64,000 nt of DNA from Methanomassiliicoccaceae archaeon UBA480 (lineage in GTDB: Archaea; Thermoplasmatota; Thermoplasmata; Methanomassiliicoccales; Methanomethylophilaceae): assembly GCA_002506425.1 (NCBI GenBank), contig DAXO01000017.1, positions 46,156 through 110,155 on the forward strand, given 5' to 3'. Each line of letters starts with the position of its first letter. The stretch's first letter is position 1. The notes under the pieces are model-generated. The model searched no databases and was not told the DNA's origin. It was given only the letters and a program-made list of their open reading frames with translations. A program made the translations under genes and the position numbers. This document shows, one piece after another, positions 63,525 through 64,000 of the stretch.

Positions 63525-64000
63525 TCACAGATCCGCGAGTTCCTCGCCGTATACGCGCGCCATGTCGGCGGCTCCCGGCCCTCTGACAATCAAGGCATCG
63601 GCACCGGAAAGCATCGCGGTCAACGCGGCCTCGCCCTCTGCCATCGAAGCGCTTCTAGCATTCTCGAAGCACACATCCCACACAGGAGTGGCATCGTAGA
63701 TGACGGGGGAATCGCACCTCTCGTCGCCTTCCAATGCCGCGGTGCGCAATGCCCTCATGAGGTTCAGCGGCTCCCCGTCGGGGAACGCTCCCGTCACAAG
63801 CAGCATTCTGCGATCTCTTTCGGGAGCGTCGCGGGCCTCCTCGATTGAGGACACGGGTGTGGCCATCGCATGGATCCCGGCGGATGCTGGGGAGCCCAGG
63901 AGGACCAGCACCGTGTCGTCGATCTCCGCCATGGATGCCAGTGTGCATCCGTCTGCGCTCACCGCGATTGGAAGGCGGGTGCGATCCGATATGTCGCGCA
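63525..64000 (-). CDS. Corrinoid/pterin-type TIM-barrel-like protein (5' truncated by window edge)
   Basis: The minus-strand frame is open to the window edge at 64000, so the start is outside. About 158 residues are visible: SADGCTLASMAEIDDTVLVLLGS, LMRALRTAALEGDERCDSPVIYD and MLSGADALIVRGPGAADMARVYG, which recall CdhD/CdhE-like or dihydropteroate-synthase-related proteins. It precedes the second protein of this kind by 4 bases in the p-aminobenzoate operon. Identification is tentative. Confidence 0.5.
   Translation of the reverse strand, partial: RDISDRTRLPIAVSADGCTLASMAEIDDTVLVLLGSPASAGIHAMATPVSSIEEARDAPERDRRMLLVTGAFPDGEPLNLMRALRTAALEGDERCDSPVIYDATPVWDVCFENARSASMAEGEAALTAMLSGADALIVRGPGAADMARVYGEELADL

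Noticed and set aside
1..64000. Pyrrolysine readthrough of TAG
   Set aside because: I saw no gene interrupted by an in-frame TAG with homology continuing beyond it, and no methylamine methyltransferase gene is in this window.
1..64000. CRISPR arrays, insertion sequences or prophage
   Set aside because: No regularly spaced repeats, transposase or phage genes were seen. The only sign of possible transfer is the AT-rich DUF4143 ATPase.

Overview
The window looks like chromosome from a GC-rich euryarchaeal methanogen, most likely of the Methanomassiliicoccales (Thermoplasmata). The evidence is archaeal information-processing genes (TFS, PCNA, Nop5, eIF5A, Nob1), archaeal lipid genes (polyprenyl synthase, two geranylgeranyl-reductase-type flavoproteins, CDP-archaeol synthase), methanogenesis marker protein 11, and an 11-subunit Fpo/Nuo-type membrane complex whose operon has no FpoF or FpoO. 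FolD and a p-aminobenzoate cluster fit a folate-using methanogen. The taxonomic assignment is inference. Genes are tightly packed, often with ATGA/GTGA overlaps and TATA boxes 25-35 bases before starts; no gene-free stretch exceeds 300 bases.

The main finding concerns the genetic code. I checked about 36 genes codon by codon (SMC alone is 1,194 codons) and found no internal CGA codon. Fourteen genes that seem to run far into a neighbour under the standard code all meet their first in-frame CGA exactly where the protein family should end and where the next gene begins or the opposing gene ends. CGA therefore appears to act as a termination codon beside TGA and TAA, or to be edited to UGA. For those fourteen genes I place the end at the CGA and give the standard-code end in the text.

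Layout: 1-6.3 kb, acidic-repeat protein (partial), tfs, pcn, split transketolase, transaldolase, flavoprotein, Taw2. 6.3-15.5 kb, unknown 502-aa protein (-), RNase III, then the AMP/RuBisCO pathway (R15P isomerase, form III RuBisCO, AMP phosphorylase), polysaccharide deacetylase, folD, kptA, marker 11. 15.5-18.8 kb, uppS, B12/radical SAM protein, proC (-). 18.9-29.4 kb, fpoABCDHIJJKLMN. 29.5-34.5 kb, isoprenoid and lipid genes, nob1 (-), carS, pyrE, a uracil-DNA glycosylase/HAD fusion. 34.7-39.7 kb, smc-scpA-scpB. 39.8-45.7 kb, ABC transporter, PhoU-like protein, phosphohexomutase. 45.7-50.3 kb (-), agmatinase, eIF5A, small membrane protein, nop5, class II aldolase, mtnA. 50.5-57.7 kb, aminotransferase, ispD, rpiA (-), licD (-), DUF4143 ATPase, V4R-type regulator, riboflavin reductase (-), rtcA (-). 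57.7-58.2 kb, three tRNAs. 58.2-64 kb, ALDH-like protein, then a minus-strand run: radical-SAM-like remnant, pabC, pabB, pabA and two corrinoid/pterin-type TIM-barrel proteins.

How they fit together: transketolase, transaldolase, RpiA and the AMP-RuBisCO route link nucleotide ribose to triose phosphates. The Fpo-like complex would convert reduced ferredoxin to an ion gradient. Isoprenoid and CDP-archaeol genes build membrane lipid, and the pab/FolD genes supply one-carbon carriers.
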